Positions 1 to 10,668 are shown, counted from the first letter of the stretch. The stretch is 64,000 nt of DNA from Parietaria judaica (GCA_954871525.1 OX940870.1:3813501-3877500); one strand, 5' to 3'. Notes: a model not told the origin generated them from the sequence alone. A program made the numbers and translations.

Positions 1-798
1 CGGCGCCGCTTGGAAGTTGATCAAAAGGAAGAGATGCCGACCAAGAACAAGAAAAGGGTGCCGGTGAGGTTCGACGCACCGGAGCATTCTCTTCCCAAGA
101 GGATAAAAATCGTAAGGCGCCGCTTGGGGGTTGATCAAAAGGAAGAGAAGCCGACCAAGAACAAGAAAAGGGCGCCAGTGAGGTTCAACGCGCCGCTGAG
201 GATTGAGGAGCCGGTGATGAACGACGAACCAGCGATGAATGAAGAGCCGGTGATGAACGAAGAGCCAGCGATGAACGACGAGCCGGTGATAAATAACGTG
301 CGGGAGAGAGTTAGAAGACCGAGGCCCCGGGGGCGGACTAAGGTGATCGACGGTCCAAATCCGCCGCCGCCGATGAGGGAAGCGATGAGGGCGAGGATCA
401 TGGACGAGCTGCACGGGAACGGATTGGAGTTGCTTCTGCAGAGGCAGCTGTACGCGAGCGACCTGGCGGAGGTGCAGAATCGGTTCTCCGTGCCGCAGAA
501 AAAGCTCGAGTCGCTGAGCTTTCTGACTGAGGAAGAGCAGACGAGGCTCGCGGATGAAGCGAAACCGCCGGCGGTGAACAACGGCATGAGAGTGAGGCTC
601 CTCGACCCCAGGCTCCAAGTGACCACTTTGACCTTCAAGCAGTGGAACCTCCAGACTTCAAGCTCCTACGTCTTCAACAATGAATGGAGGCAAGTGGTCA
701 AAGAGAACAACTTCAAAAAAAAAGAGGGTAGGATCGTCCAACTTTGGTTCTTCAGGGACCAAGACGCCAGACCCTGCTTCGCTCTAGACATACTCTGA
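1..798 (+). CDS. B3 domain (DUF313-type) protein, 5' partial
   Basis: The reading frame is open from base 1, so the gene starts outside the window; the stop is TGA at 796-798. The last ~70 residues match the C-terminal B3/DUF313 fold of the plant-specific family annotated like Arabidopsis At2g31720: a segment with LTFKQWN, SSSYVFNNEW, NNF and a terminal QLWFFRD...CFALDIL. Before it lies the usual family helix (MREAMRARIMDELHGNGLE, then FLTEEE). B3 domains bind DNA, so a nuclear transcription-related role is inferred. The visible N-terminal part is basic and repetitive: a 38-codon unit (RRRL.VDQKEE.PTKNKKR) occurs twice, period 114 bp, at about 4-117 and 118-231, followed by five-residue EPVMN/EPAMN repeats (about 208-294). 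The codons are intact. A decayed paralogue lies 2.8 kb downstream. Family assignment is firm; the exact orthologue is unknown. Confidence 0.82.
   Translation, partial: RRRLEVDQKEEMPTKNKKRVPVRFDAPEHSLPKRIKIVRRRLGVDQKEEKPTKNKKRAPVRFNAPLRIEEPVMNDEPAMNEEPVMNEEPAMNDEPVINNVRERVRRPRPRGRTKVIDGPNPPPPMREAMRARIMDELHGNGLELLLQRQLYASDLAEVQNRFSVPQKKLESLSFLTEEEQTRLADEAKPPAVNNGMRVRLLDPRLQVTTLTFKQWNLQTSSSYVFNNEWRQVVKENNFKKKEGRIVQLWFFRDQDARPCFALDIL
4..231 (+). repeat. 114-bp in-frame tandem duplication
   Basis: Two copies with period 114 bp (38 codons) begin with CGCCGCTTGG at 4 and 118. They differ at a few bases and keep the B3 frame. They encode a lysine/arginine-rich segment. Confidence 0.75.
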
Positions 799-1971
799 CT
801 GGTCATCCGCTTAATCTTCTACTATTTTAGCCGCTTAATTTACATGTATATTATTATTCATAATATCAGAAATATTTTTTGTTTTATCTTGTTCTTGTAA
901 TTCTTGGTTATTTATTTTGTCCATCACCAACTGAACCTAATACGTGAACGGTGAAACCAGAATATAAGATTAAACGGCATGTTAAGGCAATACGTTTTCT
1001 TAAACAAAACGACAATACGTTTTCAAATTGACCACCCAAGATTGAAATTGATTTCGAGACTTTAACTTGATTGCATTAAGTAAAAACCTATGCTTTATTG
1101 CCGGTTAAAATGGTTGGTTAAAGGTAAGTAATTAATTATGTGATGAAGATGGACCAAGAAGTCAGGGTTTTGTATAACGAACTTAATTTAAATTAAAATG
1201 AAAGTCCTAAATTCCTTAAGTGACCTTGAATTCCAACTAAGTTAACACTCAAGAAAAGAAATAAAGAGGACACAAAAAAAGAATAGGGGACTTGAGTCGT
1301 TGAGTTCAATCTTCGTGACAAATTTAAAAAAATATGTTAAAAAAGAATTCATTGTCTTTTCTAATTTTTCATACATGGTTTTTCCAAAGATCTAAGATAA
1401 TCTTTAAAATATCAATATAATTTAAATATGAATGTCCTTGATTCTGCTATTCATTTATGTAAACATTTTTTTTATAAAAGCATATAAAAACGAATGCATG
1501 ATTAACACATATTATGATATACTTTATGAGTCAATAAAAGTTCTGAAGAAAAAAAATTTATGGAACCATAAAATTTTGTGGATGATAGATAAAAGTAATT
1601 TTTTTATTTTTTTTTTGTAGAGTAGACGCAATATCGTATTATTTTTGTTATTTAAAATATATATACAAATATATATATAAACAAATATGTAATATAATGG
1701 TTATTTTTTCTTTTGTGAAGAAAGTTTAATTTTATAGAAATCACGCCTTAAAATAATAACACATCGGGTATTTTATTGATAAAAAAAACTTACAATGCTA
1801 GACCTGCTATTATTAATGTATTTATACTAACCTTTAACTAATAATTATGCATAGAAGTAGAAAAAAAAATATATAAACACCTAATTAGCGAGGTTTCCTA
1901 AAATAGAAACTTTAAGCTTAACTGGATGGGCCTAAAATACATATGGAGCCAGATATTTCAATAATAACTAA
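799..1971. other. AT-rich intergenic DNA
   Basis: No convincing gene. About 1030-1170 shares clear similarity with 30335-30510 (same order of blocks such as AACCTATGCTTTATTG and GTGATGAAGATGGA). This indicates a dispersed repeat of unknown class. The rest is A/T runs. Confidence 0.6.
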
Positions 1972-1979
1972 TCCTATAA

Positions 1980-3286
1980 TAGAGGTGTCAAGTGGGCCGG
2001 GTGGGCCAACCCGGCCCACAACCCGTTAAACCCGCATGTTAAACGGGGCGGGCTCGACCCGCCCCGTTCAATGTGCGGGGCGGGGCGGGTTTTGGAAAAG
2101 GCATCAAGGCCCACCCCGGCCCATGAACCCGAACCCACAATGTCGCGGGGCAAGGCGGGGCGGGCTTTTTACGAGTCGATTTAGTGGGATTTTACGAGTC
2201 GAGTTTAGTGGGCTTTTACGGGTCGAATTTGGTGGGCTTTTCATAAACCAAAACGGGTTGGATTTTTACGGAGAGTAAATACATGAATGAATGAATAACA
2301 AATTATAACTTGAAAGTATAGCATGAATGAATGTTGAATTGATTCATGAATTTCAAGATGTAAAGATTGAATAGTGAACATGAAAGTGAAAGTGAACAAT
2401 AAAATGAGAGTACGTGATTTTGAAATTAATTAGTGAATAATAAAATTAGAATAGTGAATAATGAACGTGACTAATAATTATAAATTCTAAAGTTGAAACT
2501 TGAAACTAATCAATTATAAAATCTAAATGAATATGTTAATACGAAATAGATTAGTGAATCGTCAAACCGAAGGTCTATACCTCGTGAATAACGAAATTGA
2601 TTAGTAAGTTATGAAATTGATTAGTGAATTATAACTTGATAATTTAAAATTAATGAATGTTGAATTAATTCGTGAATTTCAAGGTTTAGATGATAAATAG
2701 TGAATATGATAGTGCTAATTGAATAAAATAAAATGATAATGAGTGATTTTGAAATTAATTATTGAGTATAAAATTAGAATAATGATTTATGAACGTGGCC
2801 AGTAATTATAAATTGTAAAGGTGAAACTAGTGAATTAAGAAATTATGTTTTATACAAAACGACTGAATTATTAGTAAACATTGTCAATGTTGTAAAAGAA
2901 AAAAGGATAAAAGTTGACGATATGGTGGATTACTTGATTTATTAGGGCACCAAAAAACGACAATAACATTTGAAAGCGACCAATACCAAAAAAATTAACA
3001 GTAAAACAAGTAAAAATATGGTTTATGTGGGCTTTTTTAAACGGGGCGGGGCGAGTTGGCCACGGGGCGGGCTTATGTGGGCTTCGGGGCGGGGCGGGGC
3101 GGGCTTTTGAACGGGGCGGGGTGGGTTTGGGGCGGGCCTAGAAAAGCATAACCCAGCCTGACCCTTTTGATAGGGGCGAGTCTAGCCCGGCCCACAAAAA
3201 AAAACGGGGCGGGGCGGGGTGAACCCGCTTTTTTTACGAGTCGGGGCGGGTGGGCCTGGGCCGACCCGGCCCACTTGACACCTCTA
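1980..3286. mobile_element. Non-autonomous hAT transposon (1.3 kb)
   Basis: Perfect terminal inverted repeats of about 23 bp start TAGAGGTGTCAAGTGGGCC at 1980 and end with its complement at 3286. Flanking 8-bp sequences tcctataa (1972-1979) and tcctatac (3287-3294) match at 7 of 8, as expected of a hAT target duplication. The ends carry dense GGGGCGGG/CCCGCC arrays (about 1990-2250 and 3030-3270), probably subterminal transposase-binding repeats. The AT-rich middle holds a ~200-bp direct duplication (about 2326-2520 and 2653-2850). No transposase is encoded. Confidence 0.88.
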
Positions 3287-3549
3287 TCCTATACTTAATA
3301 TTTTTTTTATTTTACGGATTACATAATTTGTTATAGGACATAATATTGTTATTGCGCAATAAAGATAAGATAACGTATAACTATAACACCGATTCAAATA
3401 TTCTCATCGTATAAGACCCCAAACCCTAATTCAAATATTCTCATCGAGTTGCAACCAAATCAGTACTTAATATATCCACACTAGCTATATAATCACCGTG
3501 TATTCGAAAAGCAAAGATAGATCACGACAGTGATCGAAAGAAGAAGAGG

Positions 3550-3895
3550 ATGATGACCTACGAAGCGCAGTGTTGTCGTGGCGGTAAGCGGCAACAACGG
3601 CCGATGAAGGAAGAGCTGACGGCAAAGATATCGGACGAGCTGCATGGGATCAAGGCCAAATTTCTTCGAGACAGGAGGCTGTACAAGAGCGATTGGAGCC
3701 GGTACACGGTGCCGTTGACCGATAAAGAGACGCCTAAGACTGTGGATCATCGGCCCCAAAATCCAACAAACTACGGTGGACTTCATGCAGTGGGAAACCC
3801 GAATATCAAGCTGCTATGTCATCGACGATCAATGGAAGAGCGTCAAGTTCAGAACATTCGTTAATTGTTTTGTTATTTTATTTTGAGATATTTGT
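3550..3895 (+). pseudogene. Frameshifted B3/DUF313 paralogue
   Basis: An 'MKEELTAKISDELHG' helix followed by LYKSDW parallels MREAMRARIMDELHG...LYASDL in the B3 gene at the window start. The frame then slips near 3740. The continuation in another frame gives VDFMQWETRISSCYVIDDQW, matching the LTFKQWN...SSSYVFNNEW block of the intact gene. The terminal QLWFFRD...FALDIL part is missing and the central FLTEEE stretch is shortened. The longest open frame at 3550-3864 (104 codons) therefore covers only the front half and ends in nonsense sequence. Seen directly: shared motifs and a frame change. Inferred: a tandem duplicate that has decayed. The opposite-strand frame at 3493-3786 is a shadow. Confidence 0.75.
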
Positions 3896-4620
3896 CGTAT
3901 TAAGTACCAATTTTTTTTAGCAGCGATAAATCTAAAATTTCTTAGCCGAATAAAATATCAAAACTCCGATATTATAGTTGCGAAGCCAACCTTTCATTTA
4001 AGAAGGAGCACTAATATTTTTATTAAAAATTATACTTAGTTTAAACAAAATTTGAAATTTTAATATTACAACATAAAAATAAGCTAGAAAGAAAATATTT
4101 ACATGAAATAAAGAGCCATATTGTTTATAGAATATTATATGTAGCCTTAATCATTCATTAGCGTATATACTTTATATTTCCAGTATATTTAAAACTTATA
4201 GTTTAGTACGTGTGAACACATAGAATCATGAGTAGAACTTATCCACTACTATATATATATAAATAAAAACAAAAACAAATGGCTTATACAATGAAGAAGT
4301 TTCGAAGCCCATTGTCTCACAATTACCAAAATAGAGGTCCTATTAACCAAATAAGCTATACAATAAATAATCTAAAGAATATATTATAAATAATAGTTGA
4401 GAGGGGCAAGTGTCCACCCTTAAACCGACATGTCTTTGCGTTTAACGCAAGTAAAAAAAAAAAAAACTTCTTATATGTGATATAATTACAGCAATTATAT
4501 TTGTCTAGCTATATAAAAAAAATGAAGTTTAATGTTACTTTTTTAAAGAGAAAAGGTACTTGTACCGCAAATAACATTTTATTTCATTAGGGCCTTTGAT
4601 AAGGAGCTGATAATATGAGC
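3896..4620. other. AT-rich intergenic DNA, no gene seen
   Basis: Simple A/T runs only. No open frame with recognisable content. Confidence 0.5.
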
Positions 4621-4623
4621 TTA

Positions 4624-5420
4624 AATTTTTTTTTAGTCAAAGATGGAGGTCCGAAATCTCGCTAAGCAAACTTATGTTGTCACCCAAGGAACACAAAATA
4701 AGAATGGGGGCTCGAAATAATATAAATGAAAATACCAAAGTTAACAAACAAAAACAAAATATAAGAGAACTATCTAAACCTAAAGTTCTCTCTTGAACAA
4801 ATGTCTTCGTTTACAAAAGACAAGTAAAATCCGGGTGCGAAGGCCACCAATGATAACCCAAATTTTGAGCACCAAAACTAACTAAAGCATCGGCTACTAT
4901 ATTTCCTTCTCGAAGATCTGAGATACTCTGAAATTAATGCTTTCCACATAGCGGATACATTTCGATCAGTGAGCTCGCAACTTCCCAGGAACCAAACTCG
5001 ATTTCTTCTGAAAAATTTTGACGACATATGTAGAATCGCACTCGAGCCACAAGTTATCCCAATGAAATATTTATTACCAAATAATAAATTCGTTGATAAC
5101 GCAACCAGTTTTATCGGGAAAAATTCCATAGCCTTTTCCACTGCAAGTACTGTAGCCATCACTTCAGCTTCATAAGCGAATGTGGACTCGATATGAAAAG
5201 AGAACGAGCCATGAATAAATCCACGACAGGCTCAATGCCTCTAACTCCCACCACTCCAGGAGTGCCCATAGAAGAGCCGTATGTGTTACACTTCAACCAC
5301 ATTGTAGGAGGGAAACACCATACAACAAAATTATTTTTGGAGCTTCTCCTAGTTGAATGTCAATGCTGAAAATCTTCAAAACTATGAGATCCTCCAAAGT
5401 GTTTCCCGTCCCCAACTTGA
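4624..5420 (-). pseudogene. LINE 3' end with RNase H-like domain
   Basis: On the minus strand the sequence reads as the RNase H-like (RVT_3) domain that closes many plant non-LTR retrotransposons. A GSSMGTPGVVGV motif lies near 5290, TFAYEAEVMATVLAVEKA near 5180-5120, and, after a frame change, REGNIVADALVSFGAQ near 4915-4860. Several frame shifts break it. Beyond the domain come 3' untranslated sequence and a short A-tract (T-tract on plus, about 4626-4636), which marks the element's 3' end. The upstream part (reverse transcriptase) is absent, consistent with 5' truncation. The 94-codon frame at 4878-5162 is a piece of this domain, not a separate gene. Related 3' sequence recurs at 56034-56345. 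Confidence 0.7.
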
Positions 5421-5737
5421 AGAATTGTGCTTATTTGATGAGTTTAATATTAATTCGTGTTTCTTTTCTTTTCCTTCTTCTTAGTAATGTAGTATGTTAT
5501 AATTATAATTAGGGATAATAGCGGCATAAGTCCTCAACCTTAGGTCAACTGGGGCGGCATAACCTCAACCCCATTTAATAGCGGTATAAATACCAAAAGT
5601 TGAATTTCCGTCCATATTTAACTAGCTTCCGTTAGTTTGCTAGATTCGTGCCCACGTGGCTGCCACATAAGCGACAAGTCACCCAACATTCCTCTCTCCG
5701 CCATGTCAGCGCGTCATCAAACATTTGCAAAATATTT

Positions 5738-5820
5738 GGCGTGGGTAGGATTCAAACCTTGCCCACCCCTGTGCGAGTCAAAGGACTACCACCTGAGCTA
5801 CCTCAACTTGCGTTGAAGTT
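5738..5820 (-). repeat. tRNA-like (SINE-head-like) sequence in left MULE arm
   Basis: Read on the minus strand, GAGGTAGCTCAGGTGGTAG resembles a tRNA D-arm/A box and GGTTTGAATCC resembles a B box, with tRNA-like spacing. It probably derives from a tRNA or tRNA-derived SINE captured by the element. It is unlikely to be a working tRNA gene because no clean acceptor stem was found. Confidence 0.55.
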
Positions 5821-6149
5821 GCGTACACGTTAATATTTATTAAAAAAAACACGCATAAATAAGTAGCATATTTTATTCCATTAATATGCATGAGTTTCTT
5901 GACCCGGGCTCGGGTTGACTTTCTACGTCGGTCTTGTGTTGACTCTTTTTACCCGAGTTTGTGTTGACTTTTTGGATCGGTCTCGGGTTGACTTTTTTAG
6001 GCCGAGTTTGGTTGACTTTTTCCCATATTATGTATATCAAGAAAGCAATATTAATTATTATAGTTAAATTATCACGTTAAAAAAAAAAAAGAAGGAAAGT
6101 AACACGATTATTTATATATATTTAATAAGCGAATTTTAGTAACCTACTA

Positions 6150-6332
6150 TTCGGGTTCCTTGGTTTTTATTCTCTGAATCCGGGACCCGAATCCGGTTTA
6201 ATCCGGATGCAATTTTTTTTATAAACCGGAATCGGTTTAACCCGGATTAATACGGTTCCGGTCTTTTTAAAATGCGGTTACTGTTTGGATGCGGTTTAAA
6301 ACCCGCATTTTCGGGTTTTATTTACACCCCTA
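6150..6332. repeat. hAT-like remnant inside the MULE loop
   Basis: This segment is rich in CCGGTTT/CCCGGATT and ends TTTATTTACACCCCTA, a hAT-type end. No matching left end or target duplication was found. Confidence 0.35.
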
Positions 6333-6689
6333 CTCCTCGTACTAAATGGAAATTACTCGTAGACCAATAATCGTATTACTTTCCTTCTTTTATTTTTTTA
6401 CGTGATAATTTAACTATAATAATTAAGATTGCTTTCTTGATATACATAATATGGGCAAAAGTCAACCAAACTCGGCCTAAAAAGTCAACTCGAGACCGGC
6501 CTAAAAAAGTCAATCAAGCCCGATCCAAAAAGTCAATGCAAACTCGGGTAAAAAGAGTCAACACAAGACCGACGGAGAAAGTCAACCCAAGCCTGGGTCG
6601 AGAAACTCATGCATATTAATGGAATAAAATATGCTACTTATTTATGCGTGTTTTTTGTAAATAAATATTAATGTGTACGCCTAATAACG

Positions 6690-6768
6690 CAAGTTGAGCT
6701 AGCTCAGGTGGGTAGTTCTTTGTCACGCACAGGGGAGGGCAAGGTTTGAATCCTACCCACGCCAAATA
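6690..6768 (+). repeat. tRNA-like sequence in right MULE arm
   Basis: Mirror copy of the left-arm segment: GAGCTAGCTCAGGTGGGTAG (A-box-like) and AAGGTTTGAATCCTACCC (B-box-like) about 40 bases apart. It has diverged slightly from the left copy. Confidence 0.55.
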
Positions 6769-6784
6769 TTTTGCAAATGTTTGA

Positions 6785-6956
6785 TGACGCGTTGACATGG
6801 CGGAGAGAGGAATGTTGGGTGACTTGTCGATTATAGGGCAGCCACGTGGACACCTAAGTGAAGTTAGTTATGACGCGTTGACATGGCGGAGAGAGGAATG
6901 TTGGGTGACTTGTCGATTATATGGCAGCCACGTGGACACCTAAGTGAAGTTAGTTA
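6785..6956. repeat. 86-bp tandem duplication
   Basis: Two near-identical 86-bp units begin TGACGCGTTGACATGG at 6785 and 6871. The left MULE arm has only one copy. Confidence 0.85.
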
Positions 6957-7073
6957 AAATATGGACGGAAATTCAACTTTTGGTATTTATACAGCTATTA
7001 AATGGGGTTGGGGTTATGCCATCTCAGTTGACCTAAGGTTGAGGACTTATGCCGCTATTATCCCTTATAATTA

Positions 7074-8181
7074 TAACTCTCAAGTAAAACTAACCATACA
7101 ATTACTTCATAATCATATATCAAATATCCTATATCTAATGTTCTAAAGTTCTCTTACGATCAACCACGGTTCATATTACTATTTTTCCTGATAAAACTGC
7201 TTGCGTCATCAACGAATTTATTATTTGGTAAAAAATCTTTTATGGATGGGTATATTAGATAAAACTATAGATTTTGTTTTCAAGACTTATCAATGCTTAT
7301 CGACACCTTAGATAAATAAATATATAAAGTTTTATAATGCCTTAAATTTCGTAGTCATATTCTGACTCAACTTTCTTATATTTTTATCTCAATAATTTAC
7401 TCGAAAATTTCTACCAAAGGTTTATATATCGATAAAGAGCCGATAGTTTTGATTAATTTTATCTATAATTCTGACCAACCTGGTTTTAAAATAAATTAAT
7501 TTGAAATCATATAATTAATATTTATATATATATTAACTCAATGATTTTTTATTAATCTATTTCAAAATCAAGTAAATTTCGGTTTGTTCCCAATCTGTAA
7601 AATAAAAATAATTTTTGTTTTAGCAATTTAGAGCTTTAAAAATCGTGAAACTAAGACCGTAGTCATTTTATACATATAAAAACCTATAGTATAAAATCTG
7701 ATATACTATTTTAGATAATTTAAATAAAAAATCAAGGTAAATTAATTTTTAAGTCTATTTTCTTAATCTAAAAGTGTGGAATTTCACATATTGAGCTTTG
7801 AGCATTAGGAATCTTTGACTTTGACTTCGACTTCTATTTATAATATAATAATTGATAGATAAACCTTAAATAAAAAAATTGAAAGTAAATTAATTTTTTT
7901 ATTCTATTTTCTTAATCTAAATAAGTGGAATTTCACATATTGAGCATTAGAAATTTTTTACTTGGACTTCTGTTGTGGCTTTGAGTTGTGCCAAAAGGCA
8001 ATACACCTCAAAACTTTCAGTTTCAGATATTAATTCCTCGTCTCATGTTTGTGATTAAATTGTAAGAGATGTCGTTCAGAACAAACACAAAACCTAGTAC
8101 TCACAATCTTCATGCTCAAGAATATGTTGGGATTGATATGCGGTTTACAGAGAAGATTCAAAGATTCCTACTCGTTCTTCT
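7074..8181. other. AT-rich intergenic DNA with a ~146-bp duplication
   Basis: No gene. Units at about 7720-7865 and 7866-7970 share TTTTCTTAATCTAAA and GTGGAATTTCACATATTG in the same order, indicating an old tandem duplication. Confidence 0.55.
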
Positions 8182-8808
8182 TCAAGATTCCAACTTTGTG
8201 AATGAGGCCACTAAATCATCTCCGAGTTCCTTGGAATAAGGAAGCACAAACTTGGCCACGAAATTCTTCTGGGACATCATCACCATTGTGGTCAGCTGAG
8301 GCCTCTTCAACACCAGTCCTATCTCTACCAGAGTCCTGACAACCCGAAGCCGAGGGTTCACCCTTCCGTCGACGCTGAAAGTCAACAATCCAGAGCGCTG
8401 GACCAGGTACAGCAGATCGACTCCCCCCTCGGTCACGAACACGCGAACCGTGTCCTTAATCTTCTGCTCCGATATGCAGTAAATCTGCGGTAGCCGCCAG
8501 AATTCGCTCAATATCTGATCTTCTGAATACCCGACTTCCCGGAACACATTCAGCTTCATCTCCCAATTCTCCCGAGTCATCGAACTCACCACCCTGATCG
8601 CTTCCATGAGCAATCTCGACCCCATATCGAACCCCATTTCCTCGACTCTTCTCGCTTTTTCGACCAAGCTCTCAGGCTTGAGAAGGAAGATCCTCGGGTA
8701 ATTAGCGAAGTACGGGACGATTCTATTCCGAGGCTCTTCCGATATTCGATGTTGGGTATCACGGTGCTCTCCAGATACCGGTGATATATATAGCTACACA
8801 CCTTATCG

Positions 8809-9086
8809 TGTGAAAACAATGAAGAGGAGCACGATAGAATTTCTTGAAACTTCTCTGATCTTCTTCATTATAATGGGTACATATATATATAATATTGTAG
8901 CACTAAATGTGCAACAGCAAACAAAATAAATGGAACTACATGGACTAGTAGTCAAACTTGCTTAACAAACTAAGACTATACGATTATATTAAATAAGATA
9001 CAGAATAAAAAACTGAACTCCTATTTGTGAGTATTTCCAGCGTGAGACTCGGCAGAATACTGAGTGTACACGTTTATTCTTCAACA
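8809..9086 (-). repeat. copia 3' LTR
   Basis: A 278-bp LTR, TG...CA on the plus strand, next to the plus-strand CCCCCC tract (9087 onward), which is the polypurine tract on the element's sense strand. Confidence 0.92.
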
Positions 9087-9093
9087 CCCCCCG

Positions 9094-10668
9094 TCAAGTT
9101 GGAGCTGGGAGAGAAATATCGATCACGCCCAACTTGCTAAGTAGTCGTTTAAAATTATCAGCACCAAATGGTTTTGTGAAGATAGCGGCTACTTGATCGC
9201 TCAAGCGAAGATAAGATGGGCATATAAGTCCGGAATTAATTTTTTCTCGAACAAAATGACAATCAATTTCGATGTGCTTAGTTCGTTCGTGAAAGACAGG
9301 ATTAGCAGCAATGTGAATGGCGGCTTGACTATCACAATGTATCGTCGTTGGTGTAGATGGCGGAAAACCAAGTTCAGATAAAAGTGAATGAAGCCATTGT
9401 ATTTCTGAAGTAAGCGAAGCGAGAGAACGATATTCGGCTTCAGCGGATGATCGAGAAACAGTAGGTTGTTTCTTCGATTTCCATGATATTGGACTAGAGC
9501 CAAGCATGGTGAAATAACCGGTAGTGGAACGTCGAGTCACTGGACATCCAGCCCAATCAGAATCAGCAAACCCAACGAGAGAAAGGGAACTAGATGCCGA
9601 TAGAAAGAGACGGTTACCAATAGATACTTTAAGGTAACGAAGTACTCGATGTGCATCATCGAGATGAGAAGAGTGAGGATTTTGCATAAATTGACTGAGA
9701 TTATTGACCGCATATTGAATATCGGGACGAGTGACAATAAGATATAAGAGACGACTAATTAGGCGACGATAAAGAGATGGATCATGCAAAGGATTACCTT
9801 GGTCGGGAAGAAGTCGAAGATGTTGCTTCATAGGAAAAGGTGATGTACGAGATCCTAACATTCCAGAATCATTTAGAATGTCAAGAGTATATTTGCGTTG
9901 ACATAAAAATAGTCCCTTTTTGGAACGAGAGACTTCAATACCAAGGAAATAACGCAGAGGCCCGAGGTCTTTAATGGAAAAAGAGTTTGCGTGGAATTGT
10001 TTTGTTTTGGAAATAAAATCATCATTATTTCCTGTGATAATAATATCATCCACATAAACAAAAACAAATACAGAAATCTTGTTATGAATATATGTAAAAA
10101 GACTATAATCAGAGATAGATTGATGAAAACCTTGTTGAATTAAGGTAGAAGAGAATTTAGAAAACCATTGACGAGAGGCTTGCTTTAGTCCATAGATCGA
10201 TTTATGGTGATCAGAGAGACCGGGAGGGAGCTTCATAAATACTTCCTCATAGAGATCACCTTGTAAAAATGCATTATTAACATCTAATTGATGAAGAAAC
10301 CAATTTTTAATAGTTGCAATAGAGAGAAGAAGACGAGCAATTACCAATTTAGCTACCGGAGCAAATGTATCATGATAGTCAATCCCTTCAACCTGTGTGT
10401 ATCCTTTGGCGACTAATCGTGCTTTATATCGTTCGATGGATCCATCAGAACGATATTTGATCTTATAGACCCATTTACAACCAATTTCCTTTTTGTCAGG
10501 TGGTAATGAGCAAAGTGACCGTGTTTTATTTGACGCTAGAGCACGAAGCTTTGCTGACATCGCATCACGCCAAACAGAAGATTTAATAGCTTGAGAATAA
10601 GTTCGAGGCTCATAATGATCAACGACCTTGGACAAAAAAGATCGATGAGAAGAACTCAACTTTTCCAA
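9094..10668 (-). CDS. copia reverse transcriptase-RNase H frame (uninterrupted)
   Basis: This 524-codon frame has no stop. Reverse transcriptase motifs: KEIGCKWVYKIKYRSDGSIE, DYHDTFAPVAK, LDVNNAFLQGDL and the catalytic FVYVDDIIITGN. The RNase H part shows FADSDWAGCP, SRSSAEAEYRSLA and IHCDSQAAIHIA near the end, then KHIEIDCHFVREKI. As part of a broken polyprotein it is probably not made in native form. It is the best-preserved part of the element. Smaller frames on both strands here are shadows. Confidence 0.9.
   Translation of the reverse strand: MEKLSSSHRSFLSKVVDHYEPRTYSQAIKSSVWRDAMSAKLRALASNKTRSLCSLPPDKKEIGCKWVYKIKYRSDGSIERYKARLVAKGYTQVEGIDYHDTFAPVAKLVIARLLLSIATIKNWFLHQLDVNNAFLQGDLYEEVFMKLPPGLSDHHKSIYGLKQASRQWFSKFSSTLIQQGFHQSISDYSLFTYIHNKISVFVFVYVDDIIITGNNDDFISKTKQFHANSFSIKDLGPLRYFLGIEVSRSKKGLFLCQRKYTLDILNDSGMLGSRTSPFPMKQHLRLLPDQGNPLHDPSLYRRLISRLLYLIVTRPDIQYAVNNLSQFMQNPHSSHLDDAHRVLRYLKVSIGNRLFLSASSSLSLVGFADSDWAGCPVTRRSTTGYFTMLGSSPISWKSKKQPTVSRSSAEAEYRSLASLTSEIQWLHSLLSELGFPPSTPTTIHCDSQAAIHIAANPVFHERTKHIEIDCHFVREKINSGLICPSYLRLSDQVAAIFTKPFGADNFKRLLSKLGVIDISLPAPT

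Larger units (their letters stand above)
5512..7064. mobile_element. Long-TIR Mutator-like element (MULE)
   Basis: The element starts GGGATAATAGCGGC at 5512 and ends with the complement at 7064, flanked by a perfect 9-bp target duplication TTATAATTA (5503-5511 and 7065-7073), the size typical of MULEs. The inverted arms run roughly 5512-6110 and 6369-7064. Each arm has GTTGACTTTTT-type tandem motifs and a tRNA-like segment. The right arm alone has an 86-bp tandem duplication (6785-6870, 6871-6956). The loop holds a degraded hAT-like remnant. No transposase frame is present, so the element is non-autonomous. Confidence 0.88.

Noticed and set aside
2036..2278. 80-codon frame in the hAT left end
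   Set aside because: It is made of GGGGCGGG subterminal repeats, with no transposase similarity.
5738..6768. Functional tRNA genes in the MULE arms
   Set aside because: A- and B-box-like motifs are present but I could not pair a full acceptor stem, and the two copies differ; more likely relics.
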